Counted from the stretch's first letter, positions 1 to 8,271 are shown. The stretch is DNA of 64,000 nt from Spirirestis rafaelensis WJT71-NPBG6 (GCA_019359015.1 JAHHID010000014.1:1-64000); one strand, 5' to 3'. Numbers and translations are program-made. The notes: generated from the letters alone by a model not told the origin.

Positions 1-117
1 CAAAATTTACGCGATCGCATCCAGGAAATATTCAATCAACTTACACCTGAGCAGGTGATATCTATTTCCTCTTATAACTTTATCCTAGAAGCTCTTTTCT
101 ATGCAGCTTCATATTAA
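1..117 (+). CDS. 3' fragment of an unidentified protein
   Basis: An open frame enters from the left edge and stops at TAA 115-117, giving 38 residues that end FYAASY. I do not recognise the family. It is in the same frame as the Uma2 relic that follows but does not look like the missing Uma2 N-terminus, so it may be the tail of a separate gene or part of a recombined junction. Only the C-terminal part is visible. Confidence 0.3.
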   Translation, partial: QNLRDRIQEIFNQLTPEQVISISSYNFILEALFYAASY

Positions 118-120
118 ATT

Positions 121-627
121 GGTATTAAATCAGAAGAATTTCGCGGTCCAGACTTTTTTGTAGTGCTAGGATGCGATCGCAAACCGCGCAAAAGTTGGGT
201 GATTTGGCAAGAAGATGGTAAATATCCGAATATCATTATCGAGTTGCTTTCGCCTTCCACAAAAGCCACAGACAAAGGCTTAAAAAAACAAATTTACCAA
301 GATATCTTTCGCACACCAGAGTATTTTTGGTTTGACCCGAATGATTTAGAATTTGTGGGGTTTCATTTAGTAGACGCTCATTACCAACCAATAGAACCGA
401 ATTCCCAAGGTTGGTTATGGAGTCAGCAGTTAGATTTATATTTGGGTGTGCAGGACAATCAATTACGCTATTTTACGGCACAAGGGCAGTTAGTGCCGAC
501 ACCGCAAGAATTGGCAGAACAAGAAAAGCAGCGTGCGGACGAAGAAAGACAGCGTGCGGAACAAGAAAAGCAACGCGCTGAACGCCTAGCCGCTAAGTTG
601 CGAGAATTAAATATTGACCTTTTTTGA
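121..627 (+). pseudogene. N-terminally truncated Uma2-family (PD-(D/E)XK-like) protein
   Basis: The frame reads KSEEFRGPDFFVVLG, then an RKPRKSW and IIIELLSPSTKATDKG core, and ends in a basic/acidic EQEKQRAEE-type coiled tail. This is the cyanobacterial Uma2 (DUF820) restriction-endonuclease-like fold. Complete relatives carry about 60 more residues before this point. Here the frame is closed upstream by TAA at 115-117 and the first usable start is GTG at 163, inside the conserved core. The core acidic/E-L-L-S-P region and the C-terminal coiled coil remain. The gene is probably a non-functional 3' remnant. A shortened protein from GTG 163 (154 aa) is possible but would lack the first strand of the fold. 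Confidence 0.7.
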
Positions 628-640
628 ATTCATGCATTAA

Positions 641-850
641 GCAATTCAAAATTCACGCATTAAGAAATAAAAAATAATTTTTAATTAATTAATTTTGGGT
701 TCAAGCCCCCACTGAATTGAAAAATCAGTGGTCTTCCGCAGAGCGGAGGCTACCGCCAACAATTAGTGGTGGGTACTCACCGCCTCCACTAATTGTCTTT
801 TTTTTGAATTTTGAATTTTGAATTTTGAATTCCCCGAAGGGGTTGACCCC
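641..850. repeat. Interspersed element with inverted ends, copy 1
   Basis: The left part carries AATTCAAAATTCACGCATT, followed by an AT-rich stretch, then TTCAAGCCCCC, a small hairpin (ACTGAATT...AATCAGT), a GC-rich hairpin region, tandem TTGAATT heptamers (805-833) and a terminal CCCCGAAGGGG hairpin. The same order of blocks recurs at 61940-62165 inside a broken phytochrome gene, so this is a mobile or recombining non-coding element. No open frame is present. It separates two gene relics here. Confidence 0.5.
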
Positions 851-856
851 GATCTT

Positions 857-997
857 CTATAAAACTGAATCACGACAAGCACCCACACCTAGACCGGCTG
901 CTTTGAGAACTTCGCGGCTTGTACCAAATAAATTATAAAGAGAGTTCATCGCTTCTCGTACCGAATCCTGGTCAACTTCCAATACATATTCTTTCCC
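857..997 (-). pseudogene. Short reverse-strand gene relic, family unknown
   Basis: Reading leftward, 46 codons without interruption (from GKEYVLEVDQDSVREA to GVGACRDSVL) end at TAG 859-857. The composition is that of a real protein C-terminus, with a regular helix-like pattern, but there is no start codon and the upstream side runs directly into an ATGCCCATTGCCC simple repeat. I read this as the truncated 3' end of a lost gene. No family could be assigned. Confidence 0.35.
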
Positions 998-1098
998 AAT
1001 GCCCATTGCCCATTGCCCAATTCAAGTTAATATCTAGATATTTTTAACTAATTCAGATAAAATAAGAAATTTGCTCGTTGCATCACCTTCTTTTGGAT

Positions 1099-1419
1099 AT
1101 GCCCAACACTTACACTGTAGAAGTTCATCACCAAGGCAAAATTCATACTTTGCAAGTTCCCGAAAATGAAACGATCTTATCAGTTGCCGATGCTGCGGGT
1201 TTGGAACTGCCGAGTTCTTGCAATGCAGGTGTTTGCACAACTTGCGCCGGTCAAATATCTGAGGGAACTGTAGATCAAACTGATGGCATGGGGGTTAGTC
1301 CAGATTTACAAAAGCAAGGTTACGTATTGCTTTGTGTTGCCAAACCCCTTTCTGATTTGAAACTTGAGACAGAAAAGGAAGACATAGTTTATCAGTTACA
1401 GTTTGGCAAAGACAAATGA
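1099..1419 (+). CDS. Plant-type [2Fe-2S] ferredoxin
   Basis: A 106-residue soluble electron carrier with the beta-grasp ferredoxin pattern. The cluster ligands are visible as C-x4-C-x2-C (CNAGVCTTC, about residues 39-47) with a fourth Cys in the LLCVAKP segment. Such proteins take electrons from photosystem I or pass them to FNR and other reductases. ATG 1099 was chosen over the upstream in-frame GTG at 1078 because family members begin with a short M-x(3-5)-Y-V lead into the first strand. It is not obviously petF1 itself (the acidic C-terminus reads EKEDIVYQLQ), so it may be a specialised isoform. A 57-residue gene follows on the same strand. Confidence 0.9.
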   Translation: MPNTYTVEVHHQGKIHTLQVPENETILSVADAAGLELPSSCNAGVCTTCAGQISEGTVDQTDGMGVSPDLQKQGYVLLCVAKPLSDLKLETEKEDIVYQLQFGKDK

Positions 1420-1567
1420 TCAGCGAACAGTTATCAGTAAATCGGATGATTATTGATGACTGAATAACTGAGATGCGGAAATTTCCAAGACTGAGAAATA
1501 ACATAAGTATTTCATAGCAACTGATATCAGCTATTCTAGAAAGTACAAATCAACAGGATTAACTAAG

Positions 1568-1741
1568 ATGACTACGCATTTTATTACCGCAGAAATTGAA
1601 TTACAAGAAAGTCCTACAGAGTTACAAAAAACAATTGAAACAGAATTGAAAAAAGAAGGAGAACCTCTTCGCTGGGCAATTACCTCTGTCGATGTGGAAC
1701 AACAATCGTGTACTGTAGAAGCTGTTGTGACTGTTAGTTAA
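1568..1741 (+). CDS. Small conserved-looking protein, 57 aa
   Basis: ATG 1568 to TAA 1739-1741 gives a 57-residue acidic protein beginning MTTHFITAEIELQES and ending TVEAVVTVS. Alternating strand-helix-strand character suggests a small alpha/beta fold (two beta strands around a helix rich in E and K). It lies 17 bases upstream of the DUF3326 gene on the same strand, so the two are probably co-transcribed. Function is unknown to me. The tight spacing and protein-like composition support it as a real gene. Confidence 0.6.
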   Translation: MTTHFITAEIELQESPTELQKTIETELKKEGEPLRWAITSVDVEQQSCTVEAVVTVS

Positions 1742-1758
1742 TAACTCTGAATTTTCAA

Positions 1759-2823
1759 TTGCGTCCATACACTGCTATTTTAATTGTACCAACTGGTGTC
1801 GGGGCAGAAATTGGGGGTTATGCAGGAGATGCATTGCCAGTTGCAAAAGCTTTAGCCCAGGTTTGCGATCGCCTAATTACTCATCCCAATGTCCTCAATG
1901 GCGCCAGTTTATATTGGAATCTACCCAATGCTTTCTACGTTGAAGGTTATGGACTGGACAAATTTGCCGCCTCATGCTGGGGTTTGCGTCCAGTTCATCA
2001 AAATCGCATAGGTTTGCTTTTTGACCAAGGAATTGAGCCAGAATTGCGACTGCGACACTTGCAAGCAGCAGATGCTGCCAGAGCTACCTTAGGATTATCG
2101 TTGACAGATTATGTAATAACTGATGCACCTTTAGAGGTGGAATTGCGGTCATCGCCATCGGGGGCAAGTTGGGGGACAATTGGCAACCCAGATAGCTTGT
2201 TAAGGGCAGCTGAAGTACTGATTAATAAAGCCGGGGCGCAGGCGATCGCAGTTGTTGCCCGTTTCCCCGATAATATTGATGAAGAAGCCGATCAAAACTA
2301 CCGCCACGGTAAAGGAGTCGATCCGATAGCTGGGGCAGAAGCGGTAATTAGCCATTTAATAGTGCGAACCTTTCAAATTCCTTGCGCTCACTCCCCTGCA
2401 CTTTCTCCCGCACCTCCAGATCCCGATTTATCTCCACGTTCTGCCGCCGAAGAATTGGGCTATACTTTCTTACCATGCGTCCTTGTCGGTTTAAGTCGCG
2501 CTCCCCAGTTTATTGTCGGGGAAACTCATCAATTGCCCGAACCGACTGACATTTGGGCTAATCAAGTTGATGCCGTCATCGTACCCGCAACCGCCTGTGG
2601 TGGTAGCACTCTGTTAAGCTTAAGTAAGACACGATGCCAAATCATCACCGTCCTTGAAAACAAGACTCAGATCCAAGTTCCTCCCCAACCGTTGGGAATC
2701 AAATCCATACAGGTCAACTCATATTTAGAGGCAGTAGGTGCATTAGTAGCACACAAAGCAGGCATTAACCCATCTGCCCTAAGCTCAAAAATATCGTCTT
2801 TGCAGTTATTTGTTAGTAGTTAG
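1759..2823 (+). CDS. DUF3326 domain-containing protein
   Basis: A 354-residue protein of the cyanobacterial/plant DUF3326 family, recognisable by the N-terminal IVPTGVGAEIGGYAGDA block, a central IAVVARFPD block and a Gly-rich ATACGGSTLL segment near residue 280. No transmembrane segment or signal peptide is seen, so it is probably cytosolic. The biochemical role is not established. The start is TTG 1759, giving M-R-P-Y-T; no ATG fits the family N-terminus. It sits immediately behind the 57-residue ORF. It is followed by a palindrome and a C-rich repeat rather than a normal spacer. Confidence 0.8.
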   Translation: MRPYTAILIVPTGVGAEIGGYAGDALPVAKALAQVCDRLITHPNVLNGASLYWNLPNAFYVEGYGLDKFAASCWGLRPVHQNRIGLLFDQGIEPELRLRHLQAADAARATLGLSLTDYVITDAPLEVELRSSPSGASWGTIGNPDSLLRAAEVLINKAGAQAIAVVARFPDNIDEEADQNYRHGKGVDPIAGAEAVISHLIVRTFQIPCAHSPALSPAPPDPDLSPRSAAEELGYTFLPCVLVGLSRAPQFIVGETHQLPEPTDIWANQVDAVIVPATACGGSTLLSLSKTRCQIITVLENKTQIQVPPQPLGIKSIQVNSYLEAVGALVAHKAGINPSALSSKISSLQLFVSS

Positions 2824-2826
2824 TAG

Positions 2827-2846
2827 AGACGCGATTAATCGCGTCT
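2827..2846. repeat. Perfect palindrome, GTAGAGACG-family hairpin
   Basis: AGACGCGATTAATCGCGTCT is a perfect 20-base palindrome four bases after the DUF3326 stop. It belongs to a hairpin family (GTAGAGACG...CGTCTCTAC) also present near 21144, 27797, 45274 and 50291. It could act as a 3' end signal, but no T-run follows. Confidence 0.6.
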
Positions 2847-2871
2847 GTACAATGTTAAGTATTAGGCATTT

Positions 2872-2953
2872 ATCCCCCTGCTCCCCCTGCCTCCCCTGCC
2901 CCCCTTCCCCCACTCCCCCACTCCCCCTGTCCCCCTCCCCCCTCTCCCCCTCC
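2872..2953. repeat. C-rich simple repeat (CCCCCTGCTCCCC type)
   Basis: About 80 bases made almost wholly of CCCCCT/CCCCTG units on the plus strand. It abuts the start codon of the next gene, leaving no purine-rich ribosome binding site. The same repeat type appears between other genes and inside several reading frames of the window. Confidence 0.8.
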
Positions 2954-2954
2954 C

Positions 2955-3536
2955 GTGGAACAAGAGCAAAAGCAAGATCCAGAAATTCCCTACTTGACAC
3001 GCACCCAAGTGCTTGTGGCAATGGGTGTGACTGCAATAATGTTATGGATAATTGCCAAGTTGTGGTTGCGCTTTGGCAACGTGGCGATATTTTCCTGGCA
3101 TTGGCAAGAAAAAGATTTACTTTTAGGGATAATTTTAGGGTTAATCATCACCGGTGTGAGTGGATTAGCTTATCGTTTTTGGGCTGCTTACCGCAAAAGT
3201 GCAGATTATTACTTAGAAATAGTACTTAAACCCTTAGCTTTACCAGATATAATTTGGCTGGGGTTGCTACCAGGATTAAGTGAAGAATTGTTATTTCGAG
3301 GTGTGATGTTGCCGGCTTTGGGAGGAGATCATCTAGCGGTAATCGTATCGAGTCTCTGTTTTGGCGTCTTACACCTTAGCAGTCCCCAACAATGGACTTA
3401 TGTAATTTGGGCAACGATTGTTGGATTAATATTGGGATACAGCGCTTTAATTACTGGTAATTTGCTAGTGCCGATTGTTGCTCATATGTTGACGAATTTG
3501 ATTTCTAGTTATTTCTGGAAAATAAGACGGTTGTAG
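2955..3536 (+). CDS. CPBP-family intramembrane metalloprotease
   Basis: A 193-residue integral membrane protein with about five or six hydrophobic segments. The CPBP/Abi signature is visible: a Glu-Glu pair in the SEELLFRG motif (about residue 111), a FGVLHL His motif and a C-terminal PIVAHMLTN motif carrying another His. CPBP enzymes are membrane metal-dependent endopeptidases related to the CAAX prenyl protease Rce1; substrates of cyanobacterial members are mostly unknown. GTG 2955 is taken as the start, since the frame upstream is C-rich repeat. The 5' end may have been replaced by the repeat, so the true N-terminus is uncertain. Confidence 0.8.
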   Translation: MEQEQKQDPEIPYLTRTQVLVAMGVTAIMLWIIAKLWLRFGNVAIFSWHWQEKDLLLGIILGLIITGVSGLAYRFWAAYRKSADYYLEIVLKPLALPDIIWLGLLPGLSEELLFRGVMLPALGGDHLAVIVSSLCFGVLHLSSPQQWTYVIWATIVGLILGYSALITGNLLVPIVAHMLTNLISSYFWKIRRL

Positions 3537-3659
3537 GTAATCTAACATCTTGCATTTCGCCGACAGGTTAAAACCTGCGGCTATAAATCCGTGTGGCGAT
3601 CGCCTATGCATCCAAGCGACATAACCAAACCTTATTACACTAACTAGAGAATAGCCGAA

Positions 3660-5684
3660 GTGTTTCTTGCTTTAATTACTTTTGGTTCTAACTATGAAGC
3701 TAAGTCCAACCTGGTCAAAGCGTTAAAAGCTCTCAATCAACAGGTACATATATTGGCTGTATCTCCAGTATACGAAAACCCAGCCATTAGCAAAACGACT
3801 GCAACACCTTATCTCAATGGTGCCTGCTTAATAAAGACAAGTTTACAAGCAGTTGAGCTGCATGAGCAAGTGTTGCGCCCTATAGAAGATGGTTTAGGTC
3901 GAATCCGGGGAGACGAAGGCAAAGCTAAATGTAGCATCGACCTAGACCTTGTACTTTACGATAAAGAAGTTCTGTCAACTCCCAACCTGCAATTGCCAGC
4001 GCCGGATATCCTACGCTACGCTTATGTAGCAGTGCCACTAGGGTTTCTGGTGCCTGATTGGATTCATCCAATAACAAAAGAGACGATGGCTGAAATCGCA
4101 AATCGATTTTCCCAAGAAAAGGCTACTTTTTATCATCAAGTAGAGGTGAATGTTGCGATCGCAGCCGAGTTATCTGCCTATACCCTATCAACCATGAAAC
4201 CGATACAACCTTGGCATTGGCGAAAGCTGCCTCTGGCTAAATTTAGTGGAGCGCAAGTCTTCGAGGCACTATTTCTCAATCCTAGAGGTGAAACCAGCAA
4301 TTGTGATGTGGAAACGTTGCAGGGTCGTTCCCGTCAGCGTATTGCAACCCTTCTAGAAAGCCCAGTTACGCCTAGCACCCACCTAGCTCGATATTCCATT
4401 TGTGCAGGTTCTCCCCGCTTGATTGAGGGTCAACAGAGGCTATGGACACCGCCTTTAGGAGATATTCTTCCTTTTTTGCGCTGTCTGCTCAACTCTCATC
4501 AGGATGAAGACGCGAGTATGAAAGCAGAGTCGATAGTGCCTGCTGAACTTCCCTTTACAGGTGGTTGGTTGGGATGGCTCGGATATGACTTGGCATGGGA
4601 GATTGAGCAACTGCCCCAACACAAAGTTGATCCGCTTCCTTTCCCGATCGCCTACTGGTATGAACCCGAATCGTTTGCAGTTGCGGATCATCAACAGCAA
4701 ATTCTTTGGTTAGCCGCTACTGATTTGGCTCAACTTACAGTAATGCAAAGTCAGCTAGAGCAAGCAGATGAAGAGAGGGAAACGCAAAATTTCCCGCAAG
4801 CCGACAAAACTACTCCCGTCACTCCCATTTTCCAAATGTCTCAGGAAGATTATATAGTGGCGGTGCAGCAAGCTAAAAAATATATTCAAGCTGGCGACAT
4901 CTTTCAGGCTAACTTGTCCTTAAGGTTTGAAGCCCATACTCCTTTTGATAGCTGGTCAATCTATCAAGCTTTGCTTTCTATTAATCCTTCCCCTTTTGCC
5001 AGTTATTGGCAGACTCCTTGGGGGGCAATAATTAGCTGTTCGCCTGAAAGGCTGGTACAGTTATCAGGAAGGCACGTTGAAACTCGACCAATTGCCGGAA
5101 CGCGATCGCGTGGTGCTACCCCCACGGCTGATGAGCAGTTAGCACAAGAGTTAATTGCCAATACCAAAGAAAGAGCGGAACACATCATGCTAGTTGACTT
5201 AGAGCGCAATGACATCGGCAGAGTCTGCGAGTGGGGGTCTGTCAAAGTCGATGAACTCCTGACAATTGAACGCTACAGCCATGTCATGCACCTTGTCAGC
5301 AATGTTATCGGTACGCTACACCCGAAGTATGACGCTGTAGATTTGATTCGAGCTGTGTTTCCTGGGGGGACGATTACGGGTTGTCCGAAAGTGCGTTGTA
5401 TGGAAATTATTGAAGAATTCGAACCCGTAAAGCGCAACTTATTTTACGGTTCCTGCGGTTATCTGGATTGGCGGGGAAACCTCGACTTAAATATTCTGAT
5501 TCGCACTTTACTATATACTGATACGAGCGATTCTACATCTGGGGCAATTGTTTGGGGACAAGTTGGTGCAGGCATTGTTACAGATAGCGACCCTCAAAAA
5601 GAATGGTATGAGTCTCTACATAAAGCACAAGCTCAACTCAACGCTCTAAATCTGGCTGAGATATTTCAGCCAAATCGCAAGTAA
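3660..5684 (+). CDS. HPPK-like domain fused to aminodeoxychorismate synthase component I (PabB)
   Basis: A 674-residue two-domain protein. Residues about 1-160 resemble 6-hydroxymethyl-dihydropterin pyrophosphokinase (FolK): FGSN near the N-terminus, GLGRIRG, and a SIDLDL metal-binding DxD at about 93-97. The Trp and Arg that normally precede the DxD are replaced (EGKAKCSIDLDL), so substrate use may differ. Residues about 190-665 are PabB/TrpE-like, with PIAGTRSRG (about 476), LVDLERNDIGRV and GGTITGCPKVR (about 569). PabB aminates chorismate to aminodeoxychorismate for folate and needs an amidotransferase partner, which is not encoded nearby. The typical PabB Lys in PIKGT is Ala here. Start is GTG 3660. 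An M23-like gene and a formyltransferase follow on the same strand. Confidence 0.8.
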   Translation: MFLALITFGSNYEAKSNLVKALKALNQQVHILAVSPVYENPAISKTTATPYLNGACLIKTSLQAVELHEQVLRPIEDGLGRIRGDEGKAKCSIDLDLVLYDKEVLSTPNLQLPAPDILRYAYVAVPLGFLVPDWIHPITKETMAEIANRFSQEKATFYHQVEVNVAIAAELSAYTLSTMKPIQPWHWRKLPLAKFSGAQVFEALFLNPRGETSNCDVETLQGRSRQRIATLLESPVTPSTHLARYSICAGSPRLIEGQQRLWTPPLGDILPFLRCLLNSHQDEDASMKAESIVPAELPFTGGWLGWLGYDLAWEIEQLPQHKVDPLPFPIAYWYEPESFAVADHQQQILWLAATDLAQLTVMQSQLEQADEERETQNFPQADKTTPVTPIFQMSQEDYIVAVQQAKKYIQAGDIFQANLSLRFEAHTPFDSWSIYQALLSINPSPFASYWQTPWGAIISCSPERLVQLSGRHVETRPIAGTRSRGATPTADEQLAQELIANTKERAEHIMLVDLERNDIGRVCEWGSVKVDELLTIERYSHVMHLVSNVIGTLHPKYDAVDLIRAVFPGGTITGCPKVRCMEIIEEFEPVKRNLFYGSCGYLDWRGNLDLNILIRTLLYTDTSDSTSGAIVWGQVGAGIVTDSDPQKEWYESLHKAQAQLNALNLAEIFQPNRK

Positions 5685-5746
5685 TTGACTTGTGGGTGTC
5701 GCTCTTTGATATATATAGCAATAGGAAACTAACAAGTCCTCTATAA

Positions 5747-6754
5747 ATGGAAATCGAGTTAGGAGTTTTAAAGTATGGGGTTCACAATGGGGTGATTACC
5801 GACCCTTTCTATCGAGATGCTAACGAACGGCAAAAACTGACAAAAACGACGAGTGGAAAATCGCGACATCTTGGGATAGATGTATCTGTCTGTGATCCAC
5901 ACAGAGGAGGTGCTGACGATCGGCGCCGAGGTTTGCCTGTTTATGCCACACCTAAGCCTGAAATTGACTTGAACGAGCTAAATAATGTTCGCGTCTTTAC
6001 TGACGAAGGCAACCAAAATGGACTTGGTATTGTCGGACAAGGAAGTGCAACTCTCAATCATGCGGTTGTTTTGGTTCAGCCTTGGCAGAGTGGAAAAAAT
6101 GGCATTTCTTGGGGTGGGGTGATTGGGCTTGCTTACCGCTATGATTACACTCAGCTGGACGCTTCGCCTGGACGCTTTACTTTATATACTGAATACGTTC
6201 ACCTAATCACTTTAGAGTTTCTGCCCAGAGATGGTAAAATACTAGGTGAACTCATGGAAATTAGACGTGGCTGCCAAAGCTGGTTGGGAGTTGGCGAATG
6301 CCATTATCATAATTGCACTGGCAAGGCGCAGTCACTCATTGGCGCTCCTGAATGGATCGTCCCAGTGTATCATCCTAGGCGGGGAACCATCAACTGTTTC
6401 AGAGACTATCTCGACTTAAGCAGCTTATACGAAGCAGCATGGACATACATCGACGGTAAATTGGAAGTTACAGTCTACTCGACCATTGACCTTTGCAAAG
6501 GCGATCTTGTAGAGCCTTCCTTACTTGAGAGCTACCTTCCTAGACTTCAAGGATATGGAGAGCCAGTGGAAATTTTTCCATTCACCCACGAACTAATTAG
6601 GAAAGGGAAAGTGTTATTTGAAACCAAGCTGGATTACGGTACGCGACTAGCTTCTATCAGTGCTGATGAAGTGAGTGATGCTATCCCCAGAGGATGGTAT
6701 GACCAAGATTTTAAAGTAGTCATGCGATACAGCAAAGAGCTAGTACCGATGTGA
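5747..6754 (+). CDS. Uncharacterised protein with M23-like (LytM) features
   Basis: A 335-residue protein without a signal peptide. The N-terminal half contains SRHLGIDVSV and RRGLPVYATPKPEI, which resemble the H-x-G-x-D and G-x-PVYA metal-site region of M23 peptidases, and a later YTEYVHLITLEF segment where those enzymes have a Y-x-H-L motif. A long insertion separates the blocks and the C-terminal about 150 residues are unlike any family I recognise. It begins 62 bases after the HPPK-PabB gene and overlaps the open frame of the formyltransferase gene, suggesting one transcript. Cytosolic location would be unusual for a cell-wall hydrolase, so another hydrolase or binding role is possible. 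Confidence 0.55.
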   Translation: MEIELGVLKYGVHNGVITDPFYRDANERQKLTKTTSGKSRHLGIDVSVCDPHRGGADDRRRGLPVYATPKPEIDLNELNNVRVFTDEGNQNGLGIVGQGSATLNHAVVLVQPWQSGKNGISWGGVIGLAYRYDYTQLDASPGRFTLYTEYVHLITLEFLPRDGKILGELMEIRRGCQSWLGVGECHYHNCTGKAQSLIGAPEWIVPVYHPRRGTINCFRDYLDLSSLYEAAWTYIDGKLEVTVYSTIDLCKGDLVEPSLLESYLPRLQGYGEPVEIFPFTHELIRKGKVLFETKLDYGTRLASISADEVSDAIPRGWYDQDFKVVMRYSKELVPM

Positions 6755-6825
6755 TTAATTGTATTCGCTCATGCTATCTTTTCTACCCTGGACGATCGCA
6801 CAAATTTTTTCTAGGAGCCGATGAA

Positions 6826-7473
6826 ATGCTCAAAGTTGCTGCCTTAGTTTCTAGGGATGGAACGCTCCTACAGGCACTAATTGATGGTTGCAAGGTAGGT
6901 GAGATCCAAGCCGAAATTGCGCTGGTGATTTGCAATGCCAATAGCGATCGCCCTCTTCAACGAGCAGCGCAAGCAGGAATATCGGCGATTGTAATTAGGC
7001 ATCAAGATTATCCTGACCGAGAAACATTCGAGCGGGAACTGCATCGCTGTTTGCAGGAGCATGGGATAGATTTTGTTTGCCTTATCCAGTTTAATCGGCT
7101 TTTGACACCTTGGTTTGTAGAGCAGTGGCGCGATCGCTTAATCAACTGCCATCCTTCTTTACTGCCAGCATTCAAAGGGTGGTATACCTGTTCCCGCGCC
7201 CTGAATGCTGGTGTAAAATTTGCAGGTTGTACGGTACATTTTGTCAGACCACCAATGGATGAAGGACCTATTATTATCCAAGCCGTAGTGCCAGTCTTGC
7301 TAGAAGATACGCCAGCAACGCTAAGGGGACGAATATTGAAAGTAGAAAAGCGCTGCTTTGCACAAGCCCTTCAATGGATTGCTGCTGGTCGTGTCAGGAT
7401 TGAAAACGAGCGTGTATTTGTCGAAGGTGTGGATGCCCCTTCTCAGGTTTTGCTAAATCCCTGCGCCGAATAA
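6826..7473 (+). CDS. Divergent PurN-like formyltransferase-fold protein
   Basis: A 215-residue protein with the formyl_trans_N fold. The catalytic region is kept: INCHPSLLPAFKG (Asn and His of the formyl-transfer site) and MDEGPII (the Asp). Other PurN landmarks are changed: the N-terminal phosphate-binding loop reads SRDGTLLQA instead of S-G-x-G-S-N, and the A-G-[FY]-M-R segment is LIQFNRL. This suggests use of 10-formyl-THF or a similar donor with a substrate other than glycinamide ribonucleotide. ATG 6826 was chosen because AGGAG lies just upstream and PurN proteins begin M-x-K-V/I; the frame is open back to GTG 6751. The canonical purN is encoded on the opposite strand at 7603-8265. Confidence 0.75.
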   Translation: MLKVAALVSRDGTLLQALIDGCKVGEIQAEIALVICNANSDRPLQRAAQAGISAIVIRHQDYPDRETFERELHRCLQEHGIDFVCLIQFNRLLTPWFVEQWRDRLINCHPSLLPAFKGWYTCSRALNAGVKFAGCTVHFVRPPMDEGPIIIQAVVPVLLEDTPATLRGRILKVEKRCFAQALQWIAAGRVRIENERVFVEGVDAPSQVLLNPCAE

Positions 7474-7602
7474 AAAGATAATCGGATGCTCCCTGCGTGA
7501 CCTCACTACGAACTTTAATTTACTCATGTCTAGCTACTTAATTAGTAATCGCTGGTTACTGTAGTTCCCTACCTGAGTCAGAAAACGAGAAACTAAGTAT
7601 TT

Positions 7603-8265
7603 TCACTTATACATTACTGTAGCCTGTGGTTGACGTTGTGCTGCCAGAGCGATCGCCTGTGGTAAAATTCGATGTTCCTCAACTTGAATTCTGGCGTGAA
7701 GCGTTTCTGGTGTATCATCTGGCAATACTGGCACCGCAGCTTGCATCAAAATTGCACCGCTATCCATTTCCAAACATACCAAATGCACCGTACAGCCAGC
7801 AATTTTCACACCAGCAGCAAGAGCTTGTTCTACGGCATTAACTCCCTTAAAACTGGGCAACAAACTTGGATGAATATTGATAATCTTGTCAGGAAAGGCA
7901 TCAATTAAAATCGGTGTCACCAATCGCATCCAACCTGCCATAATCACCCATTCAACATCATATTGCCGCAAATTTTGCACAATTTCCCCATCAAATTCTT
8001 CGCGGTTTTTATATTTGCGGTGGTCTAAAAATACAGATGGCACACCCCAATTAGCCGCACGTAGTGCTGCTTTAGCCGAGGGATTATTATAAATCAAAAC
8101 TTGAATTTTGGCAGCAATTTCTCCATTTTTGATTGCTTGGGCAACTGCTTCAAAATTACTGCCATTTCCAGAAGCCATGATTCCCAATTTTAAAGGTGCT
8201 GACATCAGCATTTTCGGGAAAATATTCGGTGATATCAAGCTTGATGTAACTGAATTTATACTCAT
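7603..8265 (-). CDS. purN: Phosphoribosylglycinamide formyltransferase
   Basis: A 220-residue PurN that transfers the formyl group of 10-formyl-THF to GAR, the third step of purine synthesis. Canonical motifs are all present: MASGNGSNFEA (phosphate loop), VIMAGWMRL, IINIHPSLLPSFKG (catalytic Asn/His) and MDSGAILMQ (Asp). The start at 8265 gives a 20-residue lead; an internal ATG at 8208 (M-L-M-S-A-P-L-K-L-G) matches the usual family length better and may be the real start. The gene is transcribed towards the divergent paralogue and immediately follows the pilin-G/H-type gene (8272-9210) on the same strand, with only 6 bases between. Confidence 0.9.
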   Translation of the reverse strand: MSINSVTSSLISPNIFPKMLMSAPLKLGIMASGNGSNFEAVAQAIKNGEIAAKIQVLIYNNPSAKAALRAANWGVPSVFLDHRKYKNREEFDGEIVQNLRQYDVEWVIMAGWMRLVTPILIDAFPDKIINIHPSLLPSFKGVNAVEQALAAGVKIAGCTVHLVCLEMDSGAILMQAAVPVLPDDTPETLHARIQVEEHRILPQAIALAAQRQPQATVMYK

Positions 8266-8271
8266 CTATTA

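Noticed and set aside
680-800. tRNA-like GGGTTCAAGCCCCC sequence
   Set aside because: It resembles a T-arm (GGTTCAAGCCCC), but no acceptor stem, D-arm or anticodon arm can be built around it; the same block recurs in the element at 62085.
2806-3229. Overlapping frames on both strands across the C-rich repeat
   Set aside because: Encoded largely by CCCCCT repeat and overlapping the CPBP gene; Pro/Ser- or Gly/Glu-rich products with no family.
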